DNA from: an uncultured Eubacteriales bacterium
Lineage (GTDB): Bacteria > Bacillota > Clostridia > Oscillospirales > Acutalibacteraceae
NCBI GenBank assembly: GCA_910580045.1
Contig: CAJTXF010000047.1
Coordinates: forward strand, 1 to 20,112
Direction of reading: 5' to 3'
DNA: 20,112 nucleotides
Shown: in pieces, positions 8,273 through 15,160 of the stretch
How the letters are laid out: each line of letters starts with the position of its first letter
Position numbering within the stretch: position 1 is the stretch's first letter
Notes under the pieces: generated by a model
What the model was told of the DNA's origin: nothing
What the model saw: only the letters and a program-made list of their open reading frames with translations
The model's database searches: none
Made by a program: the position numbers and the translations under genes

Positions 8273-9355
8273 TCAGGCGGTGCATTCTGCCACAATCCGG
8301 CCCATCTTCTCCCGGTGTTCCTCCATCTGTTTCACCAGGTGGAACTGGTTCCGGGCCCTGTCCAGGTTGTGCTGGGGGTGAGCGGTGCGGAAGTATACAT
8401 CCCCGTTCAGATAGTCCGCCAGGAACCGGATGCCTACCTCATAGGTCATGGCCCAGGCCCCGTCCGGCAGGGTGTCCAGCTCTGTGCTTGTCAGGGCAGC
8501 CCCGGCAGTGGAGAGGAAGCCCTGGGTATAGGCCCGGTACAGCTCCAAGTCAAAGTGTACCCGGCTCAAATCAGTCTCGTCCTCCGCGGCGGAAGAGGCT
8601 CCGGCCCGGATGGAATCACCAAAATCAAAGGCCGCCAGCCCGGGCATCACAGTGTCCAAATCAATCACGCAGACAGCCAGCTTGGAGGCAGGGTCAAAGA
8701 GGATGTTGCTCATTTTGGTATCATTGTGGGTGACTCGCAGGGGCAGCTTGCCCTGGCCCAGCAAATCCATCAGCAGGCCTGCCTGCTTCCGGCGGCTGAG
8801 GGCAAACTCCATCTCTGGCTCCACCTGGGCCAGGCGGCCCTTGGAATCAGCGGCAGCAGCCTCCTCCAGCTGGCGGATACGGGCAGGGGTGTTGTGGAAA
8901 TCCGGGATAATCTCGTGGAGAGTGTCCGCGGGATAGCCGTTGAGCAGGGCCTGGAAGTCGCCGAAGGCTCTGCCAGCCTCCCGCAGCATGGCAGGGCTGT
9001 CAGGGGTCTCATAGGAGACCGCGTCAGGGATATACCGGGTGCAGCGCCAGAAATCACCGGCATCATCCCGCACAAAAGAGGCGCCGTTTTGAGCAGGCAC
9101 CACCTGCAGAAGCTCCCGCTCCGGATTGCCGCCCCGGGCCAGGAGCTTCTCCCGCAGAAAGCTGGTCACACCCACCATGTTTTCCATAATATGCTCAGGG
9201 TGAGGGAAGACAAAGCGGTTGATGCGCTGGATGACAAAAGCGCCGCCAACCAGAAAGGTGTCGTTAATGTGGCCGCCGGGCATATCTACCAGTTCGGCGT
9301 TGGGAGCCAGGCCAAAAGCGGCAAGCACCTGGGAGGGGATGGAAGTCAGTTGCAT
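8273..9355 (-). CDS. APH-fold sugar kinase, N-acetylhexosamine 1-kinase-like
   Basis: This belongs to the aminoglycoside-phosphotransferase/choline-kinase fold. GGHINDTFLV at residues 27-36 forms the N-lobe loop. VTHNDTKMSNILFD at 208-221 is the Brenner-type catalytic loop with Asp212 as the likely base, and IDLDTVMPG (231-239) plus DFGDSIR (244-250) supply metal-binding acids. The length (360) and these exact blocks resemble NahK of Bifidobacterium longum, which phosphorylates GlcNAc/GalNAc at C1 in host-glycan salvage; that is from memory. No lacto-N-biose phosphorylase, sugar transporter or uridylyltransferase is nearby, so the substrate is not established by context. Such genes are often mislabelled mucin-desulfating sulfatases. 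AAGGAG lies eight bases before the ATG. It may be co-transcribed with the upstream GHKL gene, 150 bp away. Confidence 0.8.
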   Translation of the reverse strand: MQLTSIPSQVLAAFGLAPNAELVDMPGGHINDTFLVGGAFVIQRINRFVFPHPEHIMENMVGVTSFLREKLLARGGNPERELLQVVPAQNGASFVRDDAGDFWRCTRYIPDAVSYETPDSPAMLREAGRAFGDFQALLNGYPADTLHEIIPDFHNTPARIRQLEEAAAADSKGRLAQVEPEMEFALSRRKQAGLLMDLLGQGKLPLRVTHNDTKMSNILFDPASKLAVCVIDLDTVMPGLAAFDFGDSIRAGASSAAEDETDLSRVHFDLELYRAYTQGFLSTAGAALTSTELDTLPDGAWAMTYEVGIRFLADYLNGDVYFRTAHPQHNLDRARNQFHLVKQMEEHREKMGRIVAECTA

Positions 9356-9505
9356 GGGAATCGCTCCTTATAAAGAGTTGGTAAAGTGAAAAAACAGCAG
9401 AGCCTGGGCCAAACAGGGTTTGGGGTGAGGTTTCTGCCGGCAAAGAGTCTGGCAGCCGGGACAGCAAAACTTTCGATTGGCTCGCAGTCAGCTGCCGCGT
9501 ATGGC

Positions 9506-10813
9506 CTAAAACCGCAGCAGCGCCCGGACAATAACGTCTGTGTCATTGCTGGATACGGTCAGGCTGCCGCTGTGGGCCAGCACGATTTCAGCCGCGTTGC
9601 CCAGGCCCCGCAGCTCAGTCTCCTCCTGGGGGGTGTCGTCAAAAAGCCAGGCAAGCAAATCGCCCATCTGCTTGCCCTTGGGCTCAAAACGGCGCTTCTC
9701 CGGCAAGGTGCCTGTGAACACGGTTTCCAGCCGCAGCGCATCCTCACTGGGGATGGCTGTGAAGCGCACCCGCCGGGGCATATCCTCCTGGCAGGCCACT
9801 GCGTCTGAGCAGGCCCGGGTAAGCAGCTCGTTGACCAAAATGCACAGCTCCGCGGTGGGGACCGGCGCGTCAGCATAGGCGGCGTTGCACTCAAAGGCCA
9901 CGCTGTTCTGAGAGGCAAAGGCAGCCTTGGTGGCAATCACCGCGTTCAAATAGGGGTTCTCGTGGTAGCGGACCAAAATGGGAATGGCCTGGCTGCCGCC
10001 CTTGGCCATCTCCACATAGGGAGGGATTTTTTCCAGCTGTCCGGTGCGCAGCAGTTCTGCCACTGTGTCCAGGGCGTATTCCCCGGTTTTCTGGGCAGCG
10101 CGGACCTCCCGCACAGCGGCCAGCATGTCCACAAAATCCCCGGCCTCCATTTCCAGCATCCTGTCCCGCAGGGAGTGCTGGGCCATAAGGGACTGCCAGC
10201 GCCCGGCCTGATAAACACTGCGGAAGCAGAAAATCAGCACACAGTAAAAGCCGGTAGCCAGCAGCAGCCGCCGGGTGGGGCTCACAATGCCGAAAAGCCC
10301 GTCCAGCCGGCCCAGGCAGAGCAGGTACTGGAACAGCATCAGCAGAAGCATCCCCCCCAGAAACACCGAGGGCCCCCGCTCGCTGAACCGCTGAAGGGGG
10401 CGGTACAGGCAAAGGCCTGTCACCAGGTAAACCAGCAGGGTAATAAGGACAGACAGAAAGCCCCCTGCCGCCCCGGCAACGGGGAAGGGCATTGCCCCCA
10501 AAAACAGGGGGGTGAGCAGCAGGCAGTAGGCAAAATTGGTCAGGCTGAGCACAGCCACAAACCCCTTTTGCAGCAGGTTGTTGCTGTGGATGAACAGAGA
10601 GGCCAGGAAGAACAGGGCAACCCCCGCGGCACAGGGAACCTGCCAGCCCAGCACAGGCCCAGAAGCCCAGCCCCTTGCCAGGGAGGCCAGCAGGACAGCG
10701 AATATGGTGGTGCCCAGCATCACACCAAGGGTCGCCCAAATGCGGTACCGCTCCCGCAGAAGGGTGGTGAACAGGCACGCGATGCAGAGAAATAGGATGG
10801 GGAAGGTAACCAT
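9506..10813 (-). CDS. Orphan membrane GHKL-ATPase-like protein with degenerate kinase motifs
   Basis: The N-terminal half (residues 1-200) has about six or seven hydrophobic segments, separated by short loops. A linker near 205-270 occupies the place of the dimerisation/phosphoacceptor helices of AgrC-type kinases, and a GHKL-like ATPase domain covers about 285-435. The usual phosphoacceptor His is absent: the stretch at 232-246 reads AAVREVRAAQKTGEY. The N-box reads LVNELLTRA (326-334), keeping one Asn but with Arg where the second is expected. A GLGNAAEIV motif (403-411) and a final HSGSLTV match the G-box end of the fold. No response regulator lies next to it. I chose the ATG at 10813 because GGAGTG precedes it; upstream in-frame codons lie in the leader. 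It may be a sensor or a pseudo-kinase rather than an active kinase. Confidence 0.72.
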   Translation of the reverse strand: MVTFPILFLCIACLFTTLLRERYRIWATLGVMLGTTIFAVLLASLARGWASGPVLGWQVPCAAGVALFFLASLFIHSNNLLQKGFVAVLSLTNFAYCLLLTPLFLGAMPFPVAGAAGGFLSVLITLLVYLVTGLCLYRPLQRFSERGPSVFLGGMLLLMLFQYLLCLGRLDGLFGIVSPTRRLLLATGFYCVLIFCFRSVYQAGRWQSLMAQHSLRDRMLEMEAGDFVDMLAAVREVRAAQKTGEYALDTVAELLRTGQLEKIPPYVEMAKGGSQAIPILVRYHENPYLNAVIATKAAFASQNSVAFECNAAYADAPVPTAELCILVNELLTRACSDAVACQEDMPRRVRFTAIPSEDALRLETVFTGTLPEKRRFEPKGKQMGDLLAWLFDDTPQEETELRGLGNAAEIVLAHSGSLTVSSNDTDVIVRALLRF

Positions 10814-10860
10814 AGCTTCACACTCCGTGGGGATAATGGGGTGGGACGAACGAAAAAGCG

Positions 10861-10896
10861 GGGAGTGTGCTCCAAGCATACGCGGGAGTGCGCTCC
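10861..10896. promoter_or_regulatory. Tandem dyads in the GHKL gene leader (possible operators)
   Basis: GGGAGTGTGCTCC at 10861-10873 and GGGAGTGCGCTCC at 10884-10896 are near-identical partial palindromes, 23 bp apart, between the promoter and the GHKL start. A third half-copy (minus-strand GGAGTGTG) sits at the ribosome-binding site near 10820. The repetition suggests binding sites for a regulator or an RNA fold; neither is shown. Confidence 0.45.
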
Positions 10897-10915
10897 AGAG
10901 TACATTCCGCAACCT

Positions 10916-10924
10916 ATTGTATCA
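10916..10924 (-). promoter_or_regulatory. Possible extended -10 promoter of the GHKL gene
   Basis: The minus strand reads TGATACAAT (10924 down to 10916), an extended -10 element. No good -35 lies 17 bp upstream. Transcription would start about 100 nt before the ATG at 10813. Confidence 0.4.
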
Positions 10925-10954
10925 TACTTCGCCAGATAATACCAGACCCAATTG

Positions 10955-10977
10955 AAAATATAGGCGTTTCTCCTATA
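10955..10977 (-). terminator. Weak terminator after metY
   Basis: On the minus strand TATAGG and CCTATA (10977-10972 and 10964-10959) form a 6-bp stem followed by TTTT. It lies about 45 bases after the metY stop. The stem is short and AT-rich, so termination may be partial. Confidence 0.45.
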
Positions 10978-11020
10978 ATTTGAGTGCGCGTTTGTGCGAA
11001 ACAGACAGAGAACAGGGCGC

Positions 11021-12301
11021 TTACACAGCAGCAAAGCCCTTTTCCAGGTCGGCAAGGATATCGTCGATGTGCTCGGTGCCGATGGAGAGCCGGATGGTGC
11101 TGGGCAGGATGCCCTGGCTGGTGAGCTCTTCCTCCGTCAGCTGGGAGTGGGTGGTGGTGGCCGGATGGATGACCAGGGACTTCACATCCGCCACGTTGGC
11201 CAGCAGGGAGAACAGCTCCAGATTGTCGATAAAGCGGTGGGCCTCAGCCGTGCCGCCTTTGATTTGGAAGGTGAAGATGGAGGCCCCTCCATGGGGGAAG
11301 TACTTCTCATACAGGGCATGGTCCGGATGGCCCGGCAGGGAGGGGTGGTTTACCCGCTCCACCTTGGGGTGGCCCGCCAGGAACTCCACCACTTTCTTGG
11401 TGTTCTCCACATGGCGTTCCAGCCGCAGGGACAGGGTTTCCACCCCCTGCAGCAGCAGAAAGGCGCTGAACGGGGAAAGAGTGGCGCCCATATCCCGCAG
11501 CAGGATAGCCCGGATGTAGGTGACGAAAGCGGCGGGGCCAGCGGCCTCCACAAAGGAGACCCCATGATAGCTGGGGTTGGGCTCAGAGATGGCGGAAAAT
11601 TTACCTCCCTGCTTCCAATCGAACCGGCCGGAATCCACAATCACGCCCCCCAGGGTGGTACCGTGACCCCCGATGAACTTGGTAGCCGAGTGGATTACAA
11701 TATCCGCCCCGTGCTTGATGGGCCGGAGAAGGTAGGGGGTGGCGAAGGTGTTGTCAACCACCAGGGGCAGGCCGCGGCGGTGAGCAATGGCGGCAATGGC
11801 GTCCATATCCGGGATGTCTGAGTTGGGGTTGCCCAGGGTCTCCAGATAGACGGCCCGGGTGTTGGGCTGGATGGCGGCCTCCAGCTCCTCCAGGTTGTGG
11901 GCGTCCACAAAGGTGGCGGTCACGCCGAACTGGGGCAGGGTGTGGGCCAGCAGATTGTAGGTGCCGCCGTAGATGGTCTTCTGGGCCACGATATGTCCGC
12001 CCTGCTGGGCCAGGGCCTGGATGGTATAGGTAATAGCCGCCGCGCCGGAGGCAGTAGCCAGAGCTGCCGCGCCCCCCTCCAGGGCGGCGATGCGCCGTTC
12101 AAACACGTCCTGGGTGGAGTTGGTCAGGCGGCCATAGATGTTGCCCGGGTCGGCCAGACCGAAGCGGGCAGCGGCGTGGGCGGAATCGCGGAACACATAG
12201 GACGTGGTCTGATATATGGGGACGGCCCGGGCCCCGGTGGCCGGGTCGGGCTCTTCCTGGCCCACATGGAGCTGAAGGGTCTCAAATTTGTAGTTTGGCA
12301 T
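11021..12301 (-). CDS. metY: O-acetylhomoserine sulfhydrylase (aminocarboxypropyltransferase)
   Basis: This PLP enzyme of the Cys/Met metabolism family makes homocysteine from O-acetylhomoserine and sulfide, giving direct sulfur entry to methionine. The PLP lysine is Lys208 in SATKFIGGHGT. YGRLTNST (56-63), ETLGNPN (154-160) and VDNTFATPYLLRP (182-194) are family blocks. The length, 426, is typical of MetY and longer than the approximately 380-residue cystathionine gamma-synthases and lyases, which is the main reason for this call over those relatives. AAGGAAGGAT precedes the ATG. Its neighbour upstream on the same strand is cysK, so the pair fits sulfide assimilation into both cysteine and methionine. 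I see no S-box or Met T-box before it. Confidence 0.93.
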   Translation of the reverse strand: MPNYKFETLQLHVGQEEPDPATGARAVPIYQTTSYVFRDSAHAAARFGLADPGNIYGRLTNSTQDVFERRIAALEGGAAALATASGAAAITYTIQALAQQGGHIVAQKTIYGGTYNLLAHTLPQFGVTATFVDAHNLEELEAAIQPNTRAVYLETLGNPNSDIPDMDAIAAIAHRRGLPLVVDNTFATPYLLRPIKHGADIVIHSATKFIGGHGTTLGGVIVDSGRFDWKQGGKFSAISEPNPSYHGVSFVEAAGPAAFVTYIRAILLRDMGATLSPFSAFLLLQGVETLSLRLERHVENTKKVVEFLAGHPKVERVNHPSLPGHPDHALYEKYFPHGGASIFTFQIKGGTAEAHRFIDNLELFSLLANVADVKSLVIHPATTTHSQLTEEELTSQGILPSTIRLSIGTEHIDDILADLEKGFAAV

Positions 12302-12397
12302 GGTTATCCTTCCTTTGCTTTGGTTTTATTGGCGGTGCGGGGTCTTAATATGGGGAACAGCACCTGGCGGAGAACCCTTCCGTTCCCCCATCCATCC

Positions 12398-12488
12398 GCG
12401 TTTCCTTTGCGCGCGATGCCGGACACATTTCCGGGAAACGCAGCGCCGGTACGGCGCGCTACGCGAGTGGGGTCCAGCGTCACGCTGG
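12398..12488. other. Structured element between cysK and metY
   Basis: Three perfect inverted repeats follow each other: GCGTTTCC (12398-12405) with GGAAACGC (12434-12441); GCGCCG with CGGCGC around a GTA loop (12443-12457); and CCAGCG with CGCTGG around a TCA loop (12474-12488). The last loop, 12480-12482, is the cysK stop codon read on the minus strand. No T-run follows. The element could be an mRNA-processing or stability structure or a dispersed repeat. The GGGGTCCAG at 12469-12477 also occurs in the repeat at 14565-14680. Confidence 0.5.
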
Positions 12489-13412
12489 GAACATGGGGGT
12501 GGAGAGGTACCTGTCGCCCCCATCCGGCAGAAGCACCACAATCAGCTTCCCGGTGTATTCGGGCAGCTTTGCAAGCTCTGCCGCCGCCCACAGGGCCGCC
12601 CCAGAGGAGATGCCTGCCAGCACACCCTCTGTCTTCCCCAGCATCCGCCCCATGGCATAGGCGTCTTCCTCCGTGACAGCTATAACCTGGTCCACCACGC
12701 TCCTGTCCAGCACCTGGGGCACAAAGCCCGCGCCAATGCCCTGTATGCCGTGAGGGCCGCTTTTTCCCTTTGTCAGCACCGGCGAGCTTGCGGGCTCCAC
12801 GCCCACAATCTGAACCCCAGGGCTGCGCTCCTTAAGGAAGCGGCCTGTGCCGGTGATGGTGCCGCCTGTGCCGATGCCTGCCACAAACACGTCCACTTTG
12901 CCGTCTGTATCCGCCCAAATCTCCGGGCCAGTGGTGTTGTAGTGGGCAGCAGGGTTGGCTGGGTTCACAAACTGTCCGGGGATAAAGCTGCCGGGGATTT
13001 CCTTGGCCAGCTCCTCTGCCTTGGCGATGGCACCGCTCATGCCCAAGCTGCCGGGGGAGAGGATTAGCTGCGCGCCGTAGGCTTTCATCAGCAGGCGGCG
13101 CTCAGCGCTCATGGTGTCCGGCATCACAATAATGACCCGGTAGCCCCGGGCCGTACCCATGCTGCACAGGCCGATGCCCGTGTTGCCGGAGGTGGGCTCG
13201 ATGATAACCGAGCCAGGCCCTATCAGGCCCTTGCGCTCCGCGTCGTCCAGCATGGCCAGGGCCACCCGGTCCTTTACGCTTCCGGCAGGGTTCAGTCCCT
13301 CCAGTTTTGCAGCCAGCCGGGCCCGCAGGCCCATTTTTGTCTCCAGCGTGCGCAGCTCCAGCAGAGGGGTGCGGCCCACCAGCTGCTGGGCGGAAGTGTA
13401 GATTTTATTCAT
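12480..13412 (-). CDS. cysK: Cysteine synthase (O-acetylserine sulfhydrylase)
   Basis: This PLP enzyme makes cysteine from O-acetylserine and sulfide. Lys47 in NPAGSVKDR is the PLP lysine, EPTSGNTGIG (72-81) binds the substrate carboxylate, and a GIGTGGTITG loop holds the PLP phosphate. The C-terminus ends YLSTPMF as in CysK. The length is 310. I chose the ATG at 13412 because AGGAGG (13420-13425) is seven bases upstream; the in-frame TTG directly before it is unlikely. A strong promoter lies 70 bp upstream. CysK and CysM are hard to separate by eye, but length and motifs favour CysK. It is first in a probable cysK-metY transcription unit, with a 178-bp gap that shows no strong promoter. Confidence 0.95.
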   Translation of the reverse strand: MNKIYTSAQQLVGRTPLLELRTLETKMGLRARLAAKLEGLNPAGSVKDRVALAMLDDAERKGLIGPGSVIIEPTSGNTGIGLCSMGTARGYRVIIVMPDTMSAERRLLMKAYGAQLILSPGSLGMSGAIAKAEELAKEIPGSFIPGQFVNPANPAAHYNTTGPEIWADTDGKVDVFVAGIGTGGTITGTGRFLKERSPGVQIVGVEPASSPVLTKGKSGPHGIQGIGAGFVPQVLDRSVVDQVIAVTEEDAYAMGRMLGKTEGVLAGISSGAALWAAAELAKLPEYTGKLIVVLLPDGGDRYLSTPMFPA

Positions 13413-13481
13413 CAAAACGCCTCCTGTTGTGAGGTTTTGGCGGTGATTTGCTCTGTGCCCTCACAGGTTTTCTCCAAGATT

Positions 13482-13510
13482 ATAATACCACTGTGACGGT
13501 GGGTTGTCAA
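13482..13510 (-). promoter_or_regulatory. Strong sigma-A promoter of cysK
   Basis: The minus strand reads TTGACA (13510-13505), 17 bp, TATTAT (13487-13482). The expected start near 13475 gives a leader of about 62 nt. In that leader GTGAGG (13465-13460) can pair with CCTCAC (13434-13429) and adjacent bases reach the ribosome-binding site. Confidence 0.85.
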
Positions 13511-13555
13511 GGCGAAAATGAAAAACCGGTGACAGCCTGCAAAACGTGGGACAAT

Positions 13556-13584
13556 GCACAGAAATGTCCCCAGGGCATAGTATG
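13556..13584 (+). promoter_or_regulatory. Possible SigK-like sporulation promoter
   Basis: GCACA at 13556-13560, 15 bp, and CATAGTATG at 13576-13584 resemble the mother-cell SigK pattern (AC element, then CATANNNTA) with one mismatch in the -10. No sigma-A promoter of similar quality is seen before the gene at 13676. Short motifs of this kind can occur by chance. Confidence 0.35.
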
Positions 13585-13675
13585 GGCTATAGCCGCTCTC
13601 CTGGCGGCTGAAGCGAACCTGTACCTGCGGCAGGGCTGCGGGCGCGGGTATTGAAACCCCGAAGGAGGAGATACT

Positions 13676-14476
13676 ATGCCGGACAACGAGGGCATTCCTG
13701 TGTGCCAGGATTGCTTCAAAGAGGCGGTCTGCATTGACGCTATGCGGATTTACGATTCGTGCAGCGACAAAGACTGTCTTGAGGACATAAGAGTTCTGTT
13801 CCCCGCGGCGCGGCAGCCGATGATTGACAGCGCCACCAATGTGCGCATCAAGGATGTAAGCGTGATTACCGTCTACATTGACCTGCAGCCCATTCCCTTT
13901 AACAAGGGCTTCTACTCGGTGGACATGACCTTTTTCTTTGATGTAACGGTAGAGCTGTTCGGCGGCCCGGCCGCATGCCCGGTGCCCATCAGCGGCGTGT
14001 CCGTGTTCAACAAAAAGGTGGTGCTCTACGGCAGCGAGGGCAGCGTGAAGATTTTCTCCTCCGGTCAGTGTCAGGAGGAGCCTGATTTGAGCGACGACGT
14101 CCGCGCCCTGCCCAAGGCCACGGTCCAGGTGGCGGAGCCAGTGGCCCTGTCCGCCAAGCTCTGCGACCATCCCTGCCGCAACGAGCCCTATTGCCGGATT
14201 CCGGACTGCATCTGCCAGCGGTATGGGGGAGAGGTGAACACAGCGCCCCAGCGCAGCAATGTGTATGTGACCATTGGCCTGTTCACCATTGTGCAGATTG
14301 TGCGCAGTGTTCAGATGCTTATCCCGGCCTATGACTTCTGCGTGCCGGAAAAGGAGTGCGTCACCACGTCTGACAATCCCTGCGAGCTGTTCCGGCGCAT
14401 TGACTTCCCCACCAACGAGTTCTTCCCGCCCCGGGCCACGGATTTGCCTGACAGCGGCTGCGGCTGTGGGCACTGA
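13676..14476 (+). CDS. Conserved clostridial cysteine-rich protein of unknown function
   Basis: I do not know its function. The 266-residue protein has cysteines grouped at the N-terminus (C10, C13, C19 in VCQDCFKEAVCIDAM), in the middle (CDHPCRNEPYCRIPDCICQRY) and at the end (SGCGCGH). In between are beta-rich stretches such as VITVYIDLQPIPFNKGFYSVD and LLIPAYDFCVPEKEC-like text near residue 220. There is no signal peptide or membrane segment. I recall close relatives in many spore-forming Clostridia, always labelled hypothetical. Cysteine clusters without a redox motif, a possible SigK-like promoter and a single-gene unit would suit a spore-coat or surface-layer protein, which is inference. 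AAGGAGGAG (13662-13669) is ideally placed before the ATG. A terminator follows closely. Confidence 0.85.
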   Translation: MPDNEGIPVCQDCFKEAVCIDAMRIYDSCSDKDCLEDIRVLFPAARQPMIDSATNVRIKDVSVITVYIDLQPIPFNKGFYSVDMTFFFDVTVELFGGPAACPVPISGVSVFNKKVVLYGSEGSVKIFSSGQCQEEPDLSDDVRALPKATVQVAEPVALSAKLCDHPCRNEPYCRIPDCICQRYGGEVNTAPQRSNVYVTIGLFTIVQIVRSVQMLIPAYDFCVPEKECVTTSDNPCELFRRIDFPTNEFFPPRATDLPDSGCGCGH

Positions 14477-14497
14477 GGGCCATTTTAGGTAAAGAGA

Positions 14498-14530
14498 AAC
14501 GAGCGGCCGGATTCTCCGGCTGCTCGTTTT
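14498..14530 (+). terminator. Terminator of the cysteine-rich gene
   Basis: A 14-bp stem with one G-T pair (14498-14511 with 14515-14528, TTC loop) ends in a TTTT run. It begins 21 bases after the stop codon at 14476. Confidence 0.85.
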
Positions 14531-14564
14531 GGGTTTCAGCTGGGGACAGAGGAGAGAACGACGG

Positions 14565-14680
14565 GAGCCCCTGACGGCTCGGGGCAGCACCTATCGCCCA
14601 GCACAAGCGTCCGAGCGGATTGCGGGGTCCAGGGGGGTCACCCTCCTGGCAGGGTTTGGGACGGAGTCCCAAGGTCTTGC
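14565..14680 (+). repeat. Dispersed hairpin repeat, copy A
   Basis: This non-coding copy shares an ordered set of blocks with copies B and C: TGACGGCTCGGGGCAGC, CCCAGCAC/AAGCG, GGTCCAGGGG, CCTGGCAGGGTTTGGG and CCCAAGGTCTTGC. Two hairpins are visible: CCAGGGGGG with CCCTCCTGG around TCA, and TTGGGAC with GTCCCAA around GGA (14656-14672). The stretch 14531-14950 has no gene. Confidence 0.8.
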
Positions 14681-14691
14681 CGCAGGGCAAA

Positions 14692-14775
14692 AGACTTTGC
14701 GGAGCAAAGTCTGCCGCCCGGAGGCTGAAACGTATACACAACCTTTATCCCCATTTTCCTTTGGAAAATGGGGAT
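14692..14775. other. Two perfect hairpins between repeat copies A and B
   Basis: AGACTTTGC (14692-14700) pairs with GCAAAGTCT (14704-14712) around GGA. ATCCCCATTTTCC (14747-14759) pairs with its 13-base complement (14763-14775) around TTT. Neither has a long T-run. They occupy the centre of the inverted pair of repeats; no coding frame here is convincing. Confidence 0.6.
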
Positions 14776-14825
14776 ATTTGCGCTCACTGCGTTCGCTTGT
14801 CTAACGACGGTTTTGGCGCTGGCGC

Positions 14826-14940
14826 GCAAGACCTTGGGACTCCGTCCCAAACCCTGCCAGGGGACGGCCGCCCCCTGGATCCCGTTTCCGTCCGGACGCT
14901 TTTGCGGGGAGAAAGCGGCTGCCTCGAGCCGTCAGGCTCT
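14826..14940 (-). repeat. Dispersed hairpin repeat, copy B (inverted)
   Basis: This is the reverse complement of copy A in the same block order, including CCTGACGGCTCG, AAGCGTCCG, CCAGGGGG...CCCCTGG and the exact TTTGGGACGGAGTCCCAAGG hairpin. Together A and B form an inverted repeat of about 115-bp arms and 145-bp centre. It ends 10 bp before the copA stop codon. Confidence 0.8.
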
Positions 14941-14950
14941 CCTGCGTCTT

Positions 14951-15160
14951 TTACCCTATCTCTGTCACCTGGTAGTCCTGGGCCTCCACAGCGGCTTTCA
15001 GCTCTGCGTCCGAAATCTCCCCGCTGAAGCTGACCACTGCTATGCCGCTCTCATGGCTCACCTGGGCGCTCTCCACCTGGGCCAGGGCCTCCAATGCCTT
15101 CTTTACCCGGGCCTCGCAGTGCCCGCACATCATGCCTTCGATTTTCATGGTCTTTGTCAT
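14951..15160 (-). CDS. Possible internally initiated CopZ-like copper chaperone inside copA
   Basis: An in-frame ATG at 15160-15158 is preceded by GGAGGA (15173-15168) with a seven-base spacer, as good a ribosome-binding site as those of the real genes here. Translation from it gives a 69-residue protein, exactly the size of free CopZ, with GMMCGHC at residues 9-15 and a full beta-alpha-beta-beta-alpha-beta pattern. Known CopZ proteins carry Cu(I) to CopA and to CopY/CsoR-type regulators. Whether ribosomes start here is not shown; the gene could also be read only as the full fusion. Confidence 0.45.
   Translation of the reverse strand: MTKTMKIEGMMCGHCEARVKKALEALAQVESAQVSHESGIAVVSFSGEISDAELKAAVEAQDYQVTEIG

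Noticed and set aside
8192..9373. 393-codon open frame on the plus strand
   Set aside because: It is antisense to the kinase gene at 8273-9355, whose catalytic motifs are clear, and has no recognisable domain.
10953..10979. Plus-strand promoter TTGAAA with TATAAT
   Set aside because: The spacer is only 15 bp, it would point into the 3' end of metY, and the sequence is better explained as a weak hairpin terminator.
12302..12480. S-box or methionine T-box before metY
   Set aside because: None of the conserved core sequences of either riboswitch is present on the minus strand.
14531..14950. Small genes in the repeat region
   Set aside because: The open frames here span perfect hairpins and repeat copies, have no credible ribosome-binding sites and resemble no protein.
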